Of a DNA stretch of 64,000 nucleotides, positions 1 through 9,712 are shown piece by piece; the first letter of the stretch is position 1; every line of letters begins with the position of its first letter. Source of the stretch: Candidatus Scatomonas merdigallinarum (lineage in GTDB: Bacteria; Bacillota; Clostridia; Lachnospirales; Lachnospiraceae). The notes under the pieces were generated by a model, which did no database searches, was not told where the DNA came from, and saw only the letters and a list, made by a program, of their open reading frames with translations. Both the position numbers and the translations under genes were made by a program. The stretch covers positions 1 through 64,000 of the forward strand of contig DVKB01000034.1 in assembly GCA_018716305.1 (NCBI GenBank). The letters are read 5' to 3'.

Positions 1-327
1 AACTGCCGTCAGGCCCCCTACGGCTATGACCAGAGAGTGGAAGTACACTGCGAGAAGGGCTGCGTGCAGGACAACAACGCCCTGGAGAATGTGGCCTATG
101 TCAGCACCAACGCCGGGGTAGAGTCCGCGAAGCCCACCTGGTTCTTCCTGGAGAGATATAATGACGCTTTTGTGACAGAAGAGAAAGCCTTTGTTGACGC
201 CATCATCAACAATACCGAAACTCCGGTTGGAGCAAAAGACGGACTGGAGCCTGTCCGGATCGCGGCTGCCGCCAAGAAATCCCTGAAAGAGGGACGCCCG
301 GTGAAACTGTCCGAGATCGAGGCATAA
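1..327 (+). CDS. iolG: Inositol 2-dehydrogenase-like oxidoreductase, C-terminal part
   Basis: The reading frame is open from the first base, so the gene begins upstream of the window and only the last 108 residues are visible. They match the C-terminal domain of Gfo/Idh/MocA oxidoreductases. The order QRVEVHCEKG, then a FFLERYNDAF stretch, then AFVDAIINN and GLEPVRIAAAAKKS is typical of myo-inositol 2-dehydrogenase (IolG), which oxidises inositol with NAD+. The NAD-binding Rossmann domain is missing from view, so the exact substrate cannot be judged; another sugar-alcohol dehydrogenase of the family is possible. A hairpin terminator follows, which makes this the last gene of its unit. Confidence 0.7.
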   Translation, partial: NCRQAPYGYDQRVEVHCEKGCVQDNNALENVAYVSTNAGVESAKPTWFFLERYNDAFVTEEKAFVDAIINNTETPVGAKDGLEPVRIAAAAKKSLKEGRPVKLSEIEA

Positions 328-350
328 TTAAGTTGGTCTCCACCTGATTC

Positions 351-400
351 CATCCCCGCCGCAGACAGGGCAGCAAAGCCATGTCCCGGCGGGGATGTTT
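351..400 (+). terminator. Hairpin terminator after the iolG-like gene
   Basis: An 11-bp GC-rich stem, CATCCCCGCCG (351-361) with CGGCGGGGATG (387-397), closes a loop of about 25 bases and is followed by a short T run. It separates the iolG-like unit from pyrG. Confidence 0.6.
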
Positions 401-419
401 GCTGAAGGGAAAAAAAGAT

Positions 420-448
420 TTGAATCCCCCGCAGTTATAGTGTATACT
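420..448 (+). promoter_or_regulatory. Sigma-A-type promoter for pyrG
   Basis: TTGAAT (420-425) and TATACT (443-448) are separated by exactly 17 bases, about 80 bp upstream of the pyrG start codon. Position and boxes fit a vegetative promoter; the start site itself is not visible. Confidence 0.6.
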
Positions 449-528
449 ATTATCTGTATGTTTTATTACTTGCGATGCCGCGTCAGCAGGCATAACAGTT
501 TCAAAAGAAAAGCAGGAGGGAAAGCTAA

Positions 529-2139
529 ATGTCGGTAAAATACGTGTTTGTCACAGGCGGAGTGGTATCCGGTCTCGGAAAGGGAATCACAGCGGCCTCG
601 CTGGGACGTCTTCTGAAGGCCCGGGGCTATCAGGTGACTATGCAGAAGTTCGATCCCTATATTAATATTGATCCGGGAACCATGAATCCTATCCAGCACG
701 GGGAAGTCTTTGTCACGGACGATGGCACGGAGACAGATTTGGATCTGGGGCATTATGAGCGATTTATCGATGAAAGCCTGGACAAAAACTCCAATGTGAC
801 CACCGGGAAGGTTTACTGGTCGGTGCTGCAGAAGGAGCGCCATGGAGATTTCGGCGGAGGCACTGTTCAGGTAATCCCTCATATAACCAATGAGATTAAA
901 AGCCGTTTTTACCGTGGAAAAAGCGTGGACGAGGATCGGATTGCCATTATCGAAGTCGGGGGAACCGTAGGAGATATCGAGAGCCAGCCCTTTCTGGAGT
1001 CCATCCGCCAGTTCCAGCACGATGTGGGACGCGACAACGCGATTCTGATCCATGTGACCCTGATTCCTTATATTAAAGCATCGGGAGAACTGAAAACCAA
1101 ACCCACCCAGGCCAGTGTCAAGGAGCTGCAGGGAATGGGAATTCAGCCGGATGTGATCGTCTGCCGTTCCGAGCACCCTCTGACCCAGGATCTGAAGGAT
1201 AAGATCGCCCTGTTCTGCAACGTTCCCTGCTCCCATGTGCTGCAGAACCTGGATGTGGAATATCTCTATGAAGCGCCCCTGGCTATGGAGAGGGAAAATC
1301 TGGCGAAAGTGGTGCTTGAGTGCCTGCATCTGCCCTGCCCGGACCCGGATCTGGCGGAGTGGAAGTCTATGGTGGATGATCTGCGCAGCGCAAATAAAGA
1401 TGTGACCATCGGACTGGTAGGAAAATATATTTCTCTTCACGACGCGTATCTCAGCGTGGTGGAGGCTCTGAAGCACGGGGGTATTCCCAACCATGCCAAC
1501 GTGCATATCAAGTGGATCGATTCTGAGACGGTAAATGAGGAAAACGTGGCAGAAATTCTTTCCGATGTGGACGGGCTTCTGGTTCCCGGCGGGTTTGGAA
1601 GCAGGGGCATTGAAGGAAAGATCACCGCTATCCGCTACGCCAGGGAAAATTATATTCCTTTCCTGGGCCTGTGCCTTGGCATGCAGCTGGCCATTGTAGA
1701 GTTTGCCCGGAATGTAGTAGGGTACCATGATGCCCACAGCATTGAGCTGAACCCCAATACCATGCATCCGGTGATCGCGCTGATGCCGGATCAGAACGGG
1801 GTGGAAGATATCGGCGGAACTTTAAGGCTGGGTTCCTATCCCTGCCATCTGAAGGAGGACTCCCTGGCCCATAATCTGTATGGACAGGATCTGATCCATG
1901 AGCGCCACAGACATCGCTATGAAGTAAATAATGATTACAGGAAAGCCCTGCAGGACAACGGCATGGTTCTTTCCGGCCTGTCCCCGGACGGCCATATTGT
2001 GGAGATGATTGAGCTTCCGGATCATCCCTTCTTCATTGCCACCCAGGCCCATCCGGAGTTTAAGAGCCGTCCCAACCGGCCCCACCCCCTGTTTAAGGGA
2101 CTGGTGGAAGCCGCGCTGGAGAAACACGGCACGCAGTAA
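529..2139 (+). CDS. pyrG: CTP synthase
   Basis: CTP synthase converts UTP to CTP using ATP and glutamine, the last step of pyrimidine nucleotide synthesis. The 536-residue product has the usual full length. The N-terminal synthetase domain starts with the phosphate-binding motif [10 protein letters not shown] (about residues 9-18). The C-terminal glutamine amidotransferase domain carries the nucleophile motif GLCLGMQ near residue 380 and the HPEF motif near residue 512. The ATG is preceded by an AGGAGGGAA Shine-Dalgarno. The gene is monocistronic, with its own promoter upstream and a strong terminator downstream. A long antisense frame across it is a shadow of its codon use. Confidence 0.97.
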   Translation: MSVKYVFVTGGVVSGLGKGITAASLGRLLKARGYQVTMQKFDPYINIDPGTMNPIQHGEVFVTDDGTETDLDLGHYERFIDESLDKNSNVTTGKVYWSVLQKERHGDFGGGTVQVIPHITNEIKSRFYRGKSVDEDRIAIIEVGGTVGDIESQPFLESIRQFQHDVGRDNAILIHVTLIPYIKASGELKTKPTQASVKELQGMGIQPDVIVCRSEHPLTQDLKDKIALFCNVPCSHVLQNLDVEYLYEAPLAMERENLAKVVLECLHLPCPDPDLAEWKSMVDDLRSANKDVTIGLVGKYISLHDAYLSVVEALKHGGIPNHANVHIKWIDSETVNEENVAEILSDVDGLLVPGGFGSRGIEGKITAIRYARENYIPFLGLCLGMQLAIVEFARNVVGYHDAHSIELNPNTMHPVIALMPDQNGVEDIGGTLRLGSYPCHLKEDSLAHNLYGQDLIHERHRHRYEVNNDYRKALQDNGMVLSGLSPDGHIVEMIELPDHPFFIATQAHPEFKSRPNRPHPLFKGLVEAALEKHGTQ

Positions 2140-2161
2140 AAAATACGGTTTCCGGCTGTGC

Positions 2162-2191
2162 AAAAAACGCTGAGTAAGATCAGCGTTTTTT
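2162..2191 (+). terminator. Intrinsic terminator after pyrG
   Basis: Perfect 12-bp inverted repeat AAAAAACGCTGA / TCAGCGTTTTTT around a six-base loop, ending in six T residues. Confidence 0.9.
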
Positions 2192-2232
2192 GGCGTATAT
2201 AAGAATCCTGAAAGCCAGGCGCAACTGCGCGG

Positions 2233-2261
2233 TTGACAAAGAATTGCGCAATCTGTATAAT
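2233..2261 (+). promoter_or_regulatory. Consensus sigma-A promoter for dapL
   Basis: TTGACA (2233-2238) and TATAAT (2256-2261) are both perfect consensus hexamers with a 17-bp spacer. This is one of the strongest-looking promoters in the window and lies 84 bp upstream of the chosen dapL start. Confidence 0.85.
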
Positions 2262-2292
2262 TTGCAGGGAAAAGAAATCTGCAGCGGACTGC

Positions 2293-2316
2293 GCGGGGGC
2301 AGAGAAGCTCCCCCGC
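2293..2316 (+). promoter_or_regulatory. Short hairpin in the dapL leader
   Basis: GCGGGGG (2293-2299) can pair with CCCCCGC (2310-2316) in the untranslated leader between promoter and Shine-Dalgarno. No T run follows, so it is not a terminator; it may stabilise the message. The leader is far too short for a lysine riboswitch. Confidence 0.4.
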
Positions 2317-2345
2317 AACTATATAGAGAAAAGGAGCATCTTATC

Positions 2346-3560
<1,215 letters not shown>

Positions 3561-3575
3561 GATATAAACGCACAG

Positions 3576-3626
3576 AAAACGCGAGGTTTCCGGCCGGCAG
3601 TCCGGCAGGAAAAACCCCGCGTTTTT
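3576..3626 (+). terminator. Intrinsic terminator after dapL
   Basis: AAAACGCGAGGTTT pairs with AAAACCCCGCGTTTT with minor mismatches, and an inner CCGGC/CCGG stem extends the hairpin. A T run closes it. Confidence 0.8.
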
Positions 3627-3704
3627 AATAAAAAACAAAATTCCTGCAACAAGTCCCCGTGATTTTTACACTGTATCAAAAAGAAAAGAAGGAGGTGCGA
3701 AGAT

Positions 3705-5051
3705 ATGAGAAGAAGAATTCTGACCACAGGAACCGCTGTCCTCACAGCCGCGGCCGCTGTCCTGTCAGGCTGCGGAACCGCAAAAGAGAAGCAGGGGGGA
3801 AGAGAGGCGGAAAAAGTGCAGGAGGCCGGGCTCTCCGCGGAGGATTTTGAAAGCTGGAACGCTCTGTTGAATGAGAATGAGATCACGCCCGATTTCCAGG
3901 AGGCATTGCGGGAGTTCGCCTTTGACAGCGGCAGCGCCGTGCTTTCCGGACAGGAGGAAAACGCGGTCTTCAGCCCCTTGAGTCTTTACTATGCCCTGGC
4001 TGTTCTGGGAACCGGGGCGGCCGGCGAAACCGGAGAAGAGCTCCTGAAGGCTCTGGGGGCGGAGGACGCGGAAGAGCTGGCTGAAGAATGCGGGAAACTT
4101 TACAGGGGATACGTATACAGCGAAGAGTGGGAAAAGGTTATGGGAGAGGAATATGAAGGAGAATCCCCTGACAGTACCATCCGGCTGGCAAATTCCCTCT
4201 GGATCTCTCAGAATCTGAAACTGAAGCAAGAGTATCTGGATACCTGCGCGGAAGATTTTTTTGCCTCTTCCTACTATGTGGATTTTACAGATCCGAAAAC
4301 CGGAGAGCAGATGGGAGAATGGATCGGGGAACAGACGGAAGGGGTGCTGACGCCCCGTCTGGAACTGAAGCCGGAAACCCTGCTGGCCATTCTCAATACC
4401 CTGTATTTCTACGGCGGCTGGAGAGATACCTTTGACGAAGCCCTGACGGAGGAGGATTCGTTTACCCTGGAGGACGGATCCCAGACGGAAGTGCCGTTTA
4501 TGAACCGGACAGATTCCATGGGCAGCTATATCAGAGGAGAGGGCTATACCATGGCGGGGCTTTCTACGGATCATGACTGTGAGATGCTTTTTGTTCTTCC
4601 GGATGAGGGAGTGGAAGTTCAGAGCCTGTTGGAGGATCCGGAAAATATGAAGGAGATCTTTACAGGAGCGCCTGAAGAGTGGACCTCCGGAAAGATCATC
4701 TGGAAGGTACCGAAGTTTTCCTTCGGCAGCAGTTTTGAACTGCCGGAGATCCTGAAAGAAATGGGAATGGAAACCATGTTTGACGGCGCGGCAGCGGATT
4801 TCTCTCTCATGTCCGACCGTTCCCTGTTTGTGGATCAGGTGATCCAGGAAGCCCACATCGGTGTGGATGAGGAAGGGGTGGAGGGAGCCGCCTACACCAT
4901 GCTTGCCCTTTCTGGGAGCGCTGCTTTGCAGGATGAGCCGGAAGAGATTTACATGACTCTGGACCGGCCCTTCCTTTTCGGCATCTATGACTATAAGAAC
5001 GATGTATGGCTGTTTCTGGGGGTATGCATGGATCCTTCCGCGGAATCATAG
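3705..5051 (+). CDS. Serpin-family lipoprotein
   Basis: A serine protease inhibitor of the serpin fold, 448 residues, predicted to be secreted and lipid-anchored. The N terminus has two positive charges, an Ala-rich hydrophobic stretch and a lipobox LSGC, so Cys about 24 would be the lipidated residue. Serpin signatures follow: FSPLSLYYALAVLGTGA near residue 90, a reactive-loop hinge DEEGVEGAAYT near residues 387-397, and the C-terminal DRPFLFGIYD signature. Aligning the hinge with classical serpins places the scissile bond around LSGSA, which suggests an elastase- or subtilisin-like target; this is inference. GAAGGAGGTG precedes the ATG. It stands alone between dapL and a regulator relic. 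Confidence 0.92.
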   Translation: MRRRILTTGTAVLTAAAAVLSGCGTAKEKQGGREAEKVQEAGLSAEDFESWNALLNENEITPDFQEALREFAFDSGSAVLSGQEENAVFSPLSLYYALAVLGTGAAGETGEELLKALGAEDAEELAEECGKLYRGYVYSEEWEKVMGEEYEGESPDSTIRLANSLWISQNLKLKQEYLDTCAEDFFASSYYVDFTDPKTGEQMGEWIGEQTEGVLTPRLELKPETLLAILNTLYFYGGWRDTFDEALTEEDSFTLEDGSQTEVPFMNRTDSMGSYIRGEGYTMAGLSTDHDCEMLFVLPDEGVEVQSLLEDPENMKEIFTGAPEEWTSGKIIWKVPKFSFGSSFELPEILKEMGMETMFDGAAADFSLMSDRSLFVDQVIQEAHIGVDEEGVEGAAYTMLALSGSAALQDEPEEIYMTLDRPFLFGIYDYKNDVWLFLGVCMDPSAES

Positions 5052-5171
5052 CAAGCCGCCGGCCCGCCGGTATTCCCTGGGGGAGCACTGGTAAAACCGC
5101 TTAAACTGTTTTGAAAAATAACCGGGATAGTCGAAACCGGCGCGGGAATGCATCGTCTGCCGACTGACATA
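5046..5171 (-). pseudogene. Relic of an AraC-family regulator (C-terminal HTH end)
   Basis: Reading the minus strand in one frame upward from the stop at 5046-5048 gives AGFDYPGYFSKQFKRFYQ followed by CSPREYRRAGG. This is the second helix-turn-helix and closing signature of AraC/XylS regulators. The frame is recognisable only for about 33 residues, from about 5145 down. Further upstream it runs into the Shine-Dalgarno of the MFS gene. No N-terminal part exists, and the relic's stop codon lies inside the last codons of the serpin gene. I read it as the remains of a regulator deleted from its 5' side. Confidence 0.7.
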
Positions 5172-5187
5172 AGAGGAGGGAACAGAG

Positions 5188-6363
5188 GTGTTTCAATTAC
5201 TGCTTGGAATTATTTATCTTTCGTTTATCAGCCTGGGGCTTCCGGACGGGCTGCTGGGTTCAGCCTGGCCTTCTATCTATCCGCAGTTTCAGGTGCCGGT
5301 CTCCTATGCGGGGATCCTGTCCATGATTATTTCCCTGGGTACCATTGTCTCCAGCCTGCAGAGCGACCGGCTTACCCGGAAGCTGGGAACGGGAAAGGTG
5401 ACGGCCGTCAGCGTAGGGATCACTGCCGCGGCCCTCTTTGGTTTTTCTGTCAGTTCCTCTTTCTGGATGCTCTGCCTGTGGGCCATTCCCTACGGTCTGG
5501 GAGCCGGAAGCGTGGACGCCTCGCTGAACAACTATGTAGCGCTCCATTACGAAAGCCGGCATATGAGCTGGCTCCACTGCATGTGGGGCGTTGGCGCCGC
5601 CGGAGGACCGTATATCATGGGATTTGCCCTGACCAGAGGCATGAGCTGGAACGCCGGCTACAGGATCGTTGCGGTTCTCCAGCTCCTTCTGACCCTGATT
5701 CTGGTCTTCAGCCTGCCTCTGTGGAAAAAGAGACCACGGACCGTGGTGAGCGGGGGAAAGGAGGCGGCAGCCAGGACCCTTTCCCTGAAAGAGATCCTCC
5801 GCATTCCCGGAGCCAAAGAAGTTTTTATCGCCTTTTTCTGCTACTGCGCCCTGGAGCAGACTGCCGGACTCTGGGCCAGCAGCTATCTGCATCTGTTCAA
5901 AGGAGTCCCCAGCGAGACCGCCGCCTTTTATGCCAGCATGTTCTATATCGGCATCACGGCGGGCCGGGCCCTCAGCGGATTTCTCACTATGCGGTTCAGC
6001 GATGTGCAGATGATCCGCATGGGCTGCGGGATCATAGGGGCGGGAGGGCTGATCCTGCTGCTGCCCCTGGGAGCGGAAGTTTCTCTGGCCGGTCTGATCG
6101 TGGTAGGCCTGGGCTGCGCCCCGGTGTACCCGTGTATTATACACTCCACCCCGGAGCATTTCGGCGCGGAAAGATCGCAGGCCATCATCGGAGTTCAGAT
6201 GGCCTGCGCCTATGTGGGCAGCTGCCTGATGCCTCCTCTTTTCGGCATCATCGCCAATCATATCACGGTGTCTCTGCTGCCGGTCTATCTGCTGGCGATC
6301 CTGGTGCTGATGGCAGTCATGCATGAGAAACTTACGGAAAAAACCAAGAGGAGAACAGAATAA
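5188..6363 (+). CDS. Major facilitator superfamily transporter
   Basis: A 391-residue membrane transporter with about twelve hydrophobic segments, starting MFQLLLGIIYLSFISLGLPDG. The conserved GLPDGLLGSAWPSIY opening, the loop 2-3 basic segment (LTRKLGTGK), and a second half beginning near EVFIAFFCYCALEQTAGLW resemble the FucP/sugar-type and YfkF-type branch of the MFS. The substrate is not readable. The start is GTG with AGAGGAGGGAACAGAG upstream; a frame beginning earlier in the track is a shadow. It follows directly on the AraC relic, so a former regulator may have controlled it. A terminator closes the gene. Confidence 0.85.
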   Translation: MFQLLLGIIYLSFISLGLPDGLLGSAWPSIYPQFQVPVSYAGILSMIISLGTIVSSLQSDRLTRKLGTGKVTAVSVGITAAALFGFSVSSSFWMLCLWAIPYGLGAGSVDASLNNYVALHYESRHMSWLHCMWGVGAAGGPYIMGFALTRGMSWNAGYRIVAVLQLLLTLILVFSLPLWKKRPRTVVSGGKEAAARTLSLKEILRIPGAKEVFIAFFCYCALEQTAGLWASSYLHLFKGVPSETAAFYASMFYIGITAGRALSGFLTMRFSDVQMIRMGCGIIGAGGLILLLPLGAEVSLAGLIVVGLGCAPVYPCIIHSTPEHFGAERSQAIIGVQMACAYVGSCLMPPLFGIIANHITVSLLPVYLLAILVLMAVMHEKLTEKTKRRTE

Positions 6364-6373
6364 TTGGAATTTT

Positions 6374-6394
6374 GGGGGCTTTGCAAAAGCCCCC
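6374..6394 (+). terminator. Intrinsic terminator after the MFS gene
   Basis: GGGGGCTTT / AAAGCCCCC, a perfect 9-bp stem with a 3-base loop, followed by ATTCTGTTGT. The T run is poor. The stem overlaps the -35 box of the next promoter. Confidence 0.65.
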
Positions 6395-6409
6395 ATTCTG
6401 TTGTATACT
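6381..6409 (+). promoter_or_regulatory. Promoter for gatCAB, overlapping the upstream terminator
   Basis: TTGCAA (6381-6386) and TATACT (6404-6409) have a 17-bp spacer. The -35 box lies in the loop and 3' arm of the MFS terminator hairpin, so termination and initiation share DNA. Confidence 0.6.
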
Positions 6410-6466
6410 GGCTATCAGGTAAATGCGCAGACGGCTCCGGCATCCGGGGCCTGGAAAGGAGTATAG

Positions 6467-6760
6467 ATGGCAGAGAAGATCACAGACGAGACCATTGACT
6501 ATGTAGGGATCCTGGCAAAACTGAAGCTCTCAGAACAGGAGCGGGAGGACGCCAAGGCGGACATGCAGAAAATGCTGGATTACATTGACAAATTGAATGA
6601 ACTGGACACTGCCGGGGTGGAGCCCATGACCCATGTGTTTCCGGTAAAGAACGTATTCCGGGAAGACGTGGTGGTCAACGGGGACGACCGGGAGCAGATG
6701 CTCGCCAACGCCCCGGAACAGAGGGACGGGCAGTACCAGGTACCCAAGACAGTGGAGTAA
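6467..6760 (+). CDS. gatC: Asp/Glu-tRNA amidotransferase subunit C
   Basis: Small subunit of the GatCAB amidotransferase, which turns misacylated Glu-tRNA(Gln) and Asp-tRNA(Asn) into Gln-tRNA and Asn-tRNA. The 97 residues show the typical order: an N-terminal helix with [20 protein letters not shown], a central [19 protein letters not shown], and a C-terminal FREDVV segment followed by [24 protein letters not shown] precedes the ATG. It is the first gene of gatC-gatA-gatB, 15 bp before gatA. Confidence 0.95.
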   Translation: MAEKITDETIDYVGILAKLKLSEQEREDAKADMQKMLDYIDKLNELDTAGVEPMTHVFPVKNVFREDVVVNGDDREQMLANAPEQRDGQYQVPKTVE

Positions 6761-6775
6761 GAGGAGGAGAAATAC

Positions 6776-8230
6776 GTGGATTTGATGAAACTCACAGCGG
6801 TGCAGCTTTCAGAAAAGATCCGTGCCGGAGAGATCCGGGTGGCGGAGGCGGTGCAGGCCGCCCTGGATGCCATTGAAGAGAAGGATCAGACCATCAACGC
6901 CTTTATCACCGTAGACCGGGAAGGGGCGCTGAAGGCTGCGGAGGAGATACAGAAAAAAATAGACGCCGGGGAACTGACCGGGCCTCTGGCCGGCGTTCCG
7001 GTGGCGGTAAAAGACAATATCTGCACGAAAGGATTGAAGACCACCTGCGCCTCAAAGATCCTTTACAATTTTGTGCCCACCTACAACGCGGAGGTCATTG
7101 AAAACCTGCGCCGGGCGGGCATGGTGGTCGTCGGAAAGACCAACATGGACGAGTTTGCCATGGGAAGCACCACGGAGACCTCTTACTTCGGCGTCACCAG
7201 AAATCCCAGGAACCCGGAGCATGTGCCGGGAGGATCTTCCGGCGGCTCCTGCGCGGCAGTGGGGGCCGGGGAAGTTCTCTGCGCCCTGGGCAGCGACACC
7301 GGCGGCTCCATCCGTCAGCCCAGCTCTTTCTGCGGGGTTACCGGGCTGAAGCCTACCTACGGGGCTGTCTCCCGGTACGGGCTCATCGCTTACGGATCCT
7401 CCCTGGATCAGATCGGGCCGGTGGCCCGGGATGTAAGGGACTGCGCGGCGCTGTTTTCTGTCATTGCTTCCCATGACCGGAAGGATTCTACCTCCGTGGA
7501 GCTGGAGGATTATGATTTTATGGGGGCGCTCAAGGACGATGTGTCCGGCCTGAAAGTGGGGATCCCCAACGAGTATTTCGGGGAAGGCCTGGATCCTCAG
7601 GTAAAGGAGCGGGTGCTGCACGCCGCCGGCCTTCTGGAGCAGAAGGGCGCGCAGGTAGAACACTTTGACCTGGGCATGCTGGAGTACGCCATCCCCGCCT
7701 ACTACGTCATCGCCTCCGCCGAGGCCAGTTCCAACCTGGAGCGGTTCGACGGGGTAAAATACGGCTTCCGGGCGGAGGAATACCGGGGCCTTCACGATAT
7801 GTATAAAGAAACCCGATCCCAGGGCTTCGGCCCGGAGGTGAAGCGGAGGATCATGCTGGGATCCTTCGTCTTAAGCTCCGGCTACTACGATGCCTATTAT
7901 CTGAAAGCTCTGCGCACCAAGGCCCTGATCAAGAAATCCTTTGACCAGGCTTTCGCTAAATATGATGTGATCCTGGCTCCCGCGGCCCCCACAGCGGCGC
8001 CGAAGCTGGGAGAATCCTTAAGCGATCCCCTGGCCATGTATCTGGGAGACATCTACACCGTTTCCGTGAACCTGGCGGGGCTGCCGGGCATCTCCGTGCC
8101 CTGCGGATCTACCGGGGAAGGTCTGCCGGTGGGGGTTCAGATCCTGGCGGACTGTTTTAAAGAAAAAACCATCCTGCAGGCGGCCTACACCCTGGAGCAG
8201 GCCCTGAGAAAGGAGGAGCAGCATGGCTAA
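6776..8230 (+). CDS. gatA: Asp/Glu-tRNA amidotransferase subunit A
   Basis: Glutaminase subunit of GatCAB; it releases ammonia from glutamine for delivery to GatB. The 484-residue amidase shows the full Ser-cisSer-Lys triad in its usual positions: Lys79 in PVAVKDN, Ser154 in GGSSGGS, and the nucleophile Ser178 in GSDTGGSIR. The start is taken as GTG 6776 because AGGAGGAGAAATAC sits right before it; ATG 6785, three codons in, is the alternative. The gene ends inside gatB by 8 bp, so the two are translationally coupled. Confidence 0.96.
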   Translation: MDLMKLTAVQLSEKIRAGEIRVAEAVQAALDAIEEKDQTINAFITVDREGALKAAEEIQKKIDAGELTGPLAGVPVAVKDNICTKGLKTTCASKILYNFVPTYNAEVIENLRRAGMVVVGKTNMDEFAMGSTTETSYFGVTRNPRNPEHVPGGSSGGSCAAVGAGEVLCALGSDTGGSIRQPSSFCGVTGLKPTYGAVSRYGLIAYGSSLDQIGPVARDVRDCAALFSVIASHDRKDSTSVELEDYDFMGALKDDVSGLKVGIPNEYFGEGLDPQVKERVLHAAGLLEQKGAQVEHFDLGMLEYAIPAYYVIASAEASSNLERFDGVKYGFRAEEYRGLHDMYKETRSQGFGPEVKRRIMLGSFVLSSGYYDAYYLKALRTKALIKKSFDQAFAKYDVILAPAAPTAAPKLGESLSDPLAMYLGDIYTVSVNLAGLPGISVPCGSTGEGLPVGVQILADCFKEKTILQAAYTLEQALRKEEQHG

Positions 8231-9653
8231 AGAATACGAAACCGTCATCGGTCTGGAGGTTCATGTAGAACTGGCCACCAAAACAAAAATTTTCTGCGGC
8301 TGTTCCACCGAGTTCGGAGGAGAGCCCAACACCCATACCTGTCCCGTGTGTACCGGTATGCCCGGTTCTCTGCCGGTGCTGAATAAAAAGGTGGTGGAGT
8401 ACGCCATGGCGGTAGGTCTGGCCGCCAACTGCCAGATCCACCAGTACTGCCGGTTTGACCGGAAGAATTATTTCTACCCGGACAATCCCCAGAATTATCA
8501 GATCTCCCAGCTGTATCTTCCCATCTGCCACGACGGATGGATCGAGATCGAGACAGAGGGACAGAAGAAAAAAGTCCGCATCCACGAGATCCACATGGAG
8601 GAGGATGCCGGAAAGCTGATCCACGATGACTGGGAGGATTGCTCTCTGGTGGATTACAACCGCAGCGGCGTGCCTCTCATCGAGATCGTCTCCGAGCCGG
8701 ATATGCGCAGCGCAGAGGAGGTTATCGCCTATCTGGAGCAGCTGCGGATGATCGCCCAGTACGTGGGCGCTTCCGACTGCAAGCTACAGGAGGGCTCCAT
8801 GCGGGCGGACGTGAACCTTTCCGTCCGGGAAAAGGGCAGCGATACCTTCGGTACCCGGACGGAGATGAAAAACCTGAACTCCTTCAAGGCCATTGCCAGA
8901 GCCATTGAGGGAGAGCAGGCCAGACAGATCGATCTTCTGGAGGAGGGCCGTCCGGTGATCCAGGAGACCCGCCGCTGGGACGACAATAAAGGAGAATCCT
9001 ATCCCATGCGCTCCAAGGAGGACGCCCAGGACTACCGGTATTTCCCGGATCCGGACCTGCCTCCGGTGGAGATCAGCGACGCCTGGATGGAAGAGATCCG
9101 GGATTCCCTTCCGGAACTGCAGCCCGCCAAAAAGGCCCGGTATATGGAAGAGTTCAAGCTCCCTGCCTACGACGCTTCGATCCTCACGGAATCCAAGAAG
9201 CTGGCGGATCTTTTTGAGGAGACGGTAGCCCTGGGAGCTAACCCCAAAAAGGTGTCCAACTGGCTCATGGTAGAGACCCTGCGGCTCCTGAAGGAATACT
9301 CCATGGAGCCGGAGGAGATCCGCTTTACCCCGGAAAACCTGAAGAAGCTCATTGCGCTGGCGGAGGAAGGCTCCATCAACAGCAGCGTGGCCAAGGAAGT
9401 CTTCGAGCAGATGTTCAAAGAAAATGTAGATCCTCAGGTCTACGTGGAGGAACACGGGCTGAAGACCGTCAACGACGCCGGCGCCCTGGAGGCTGTGGTA
9501 AAGAAGGTTCTGGAGAACAATCCTAAGGTAGTGGAAGAGTACCGGGGAGGCAAGGAAAAGGTCCTGGGCTTCCTGGTGGGACAGGTCATGAAGGAGATGA
9601 AAGGCAAAGCCAATCCCGCCATGGCCGGGGAACTGCTGAAAAAACTCATCTGA
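8223..9653 (+). CDS. gatB: Asp/Glu-tRNA amidotransferase subunit B
   Basis: Kinase/amidotransferase subunit of GatCAB that phosphorylates and amidates the tRNA-bound Glu or Asp. The 476-residue product has the family N terminus ETVIGLEVHVEL, the zinc-site cysteines in FCGCSTEFG and HTCPVCTGMPG, then FDRKNYFYPD and a C-terminal YqeY-like helical tail ending AMAGELLKKL. AAAGGAGGAGC inside the end of gatA is its ribosome site. A glutaminyl-tRNA synthetase is not visible in the window, consistent with the indirect route. Confidence 0.96.
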   Translation: MAKEYETVIGLEVHVELATKTKIFCGCSTEFGGEPNTHTCPVCTGMPGSLPVLNKKVVEYAMAVGLAANCQIHQYCRFDRKNYFYPDNPQNYQISQLYLPICHDGWIEIETEGQKKKVRIHEIHMEEDAGKLIHDDWEDCSLVDYNRSGVPLIEIVSEPDMRSAEEVIAYLEQLRMIAQYVGASDCKLQEGSMRADVNLSVREKGSDTFGTRTEMKNLNSFKAIARAIEGEQARQIDLLEEGRPVIQETRRWDDNKGESYPMRSKEDAQDYRYFPDPDLPPVEISDAWMEEIRDSLPELQPAKKARYMEEFKLPAYDASILTESKKLADLFEETVALGANPKKVSNWLMVETLRLLKEYSMEPEEIRFTPENLKKLIALAEEGSINSSVAKEVFEQMFKENVDPQVYVEEHGLKTVNDAGALEAVVKKVLENNPKVVEEYRGGKEKVLGFLVGQVMKEMKGKANPAMAGELLKKLI

Positions 9654-9660
9654 CGAACTT

Positions 9661-9711
9661 CTCCCGGAGTGCTGAATACTGTATCATATATTCAGTATTT
9701 CGGGAGATTTT
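9661..9711 (+). terminator. Terminator after gatB whose 3' arm carries the next ribosome site
   Basis: CTCCCG (9661-9666) pairs with CGGGAG (9701-9706), with a second inner stem GCTGAATA / TATTCAGT, then ATTTTT. The CGGGAG arm is also the only Shine-Dalgarno-like sequence for the subtilisin ATG at 9713, so the same hairpin can end gatCAB transcription and bury a ribosome site. Confidence 0.7.
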
Positions 9712-9712
9712 T

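Noticed and set aside
466-1767. Long minus-strand open frame inside pyrG
   Set aside because: It is a shadow of GC-rich codon use: no ribosome site, no recognised domains, and pyrG on the other strand is complete and conserved.
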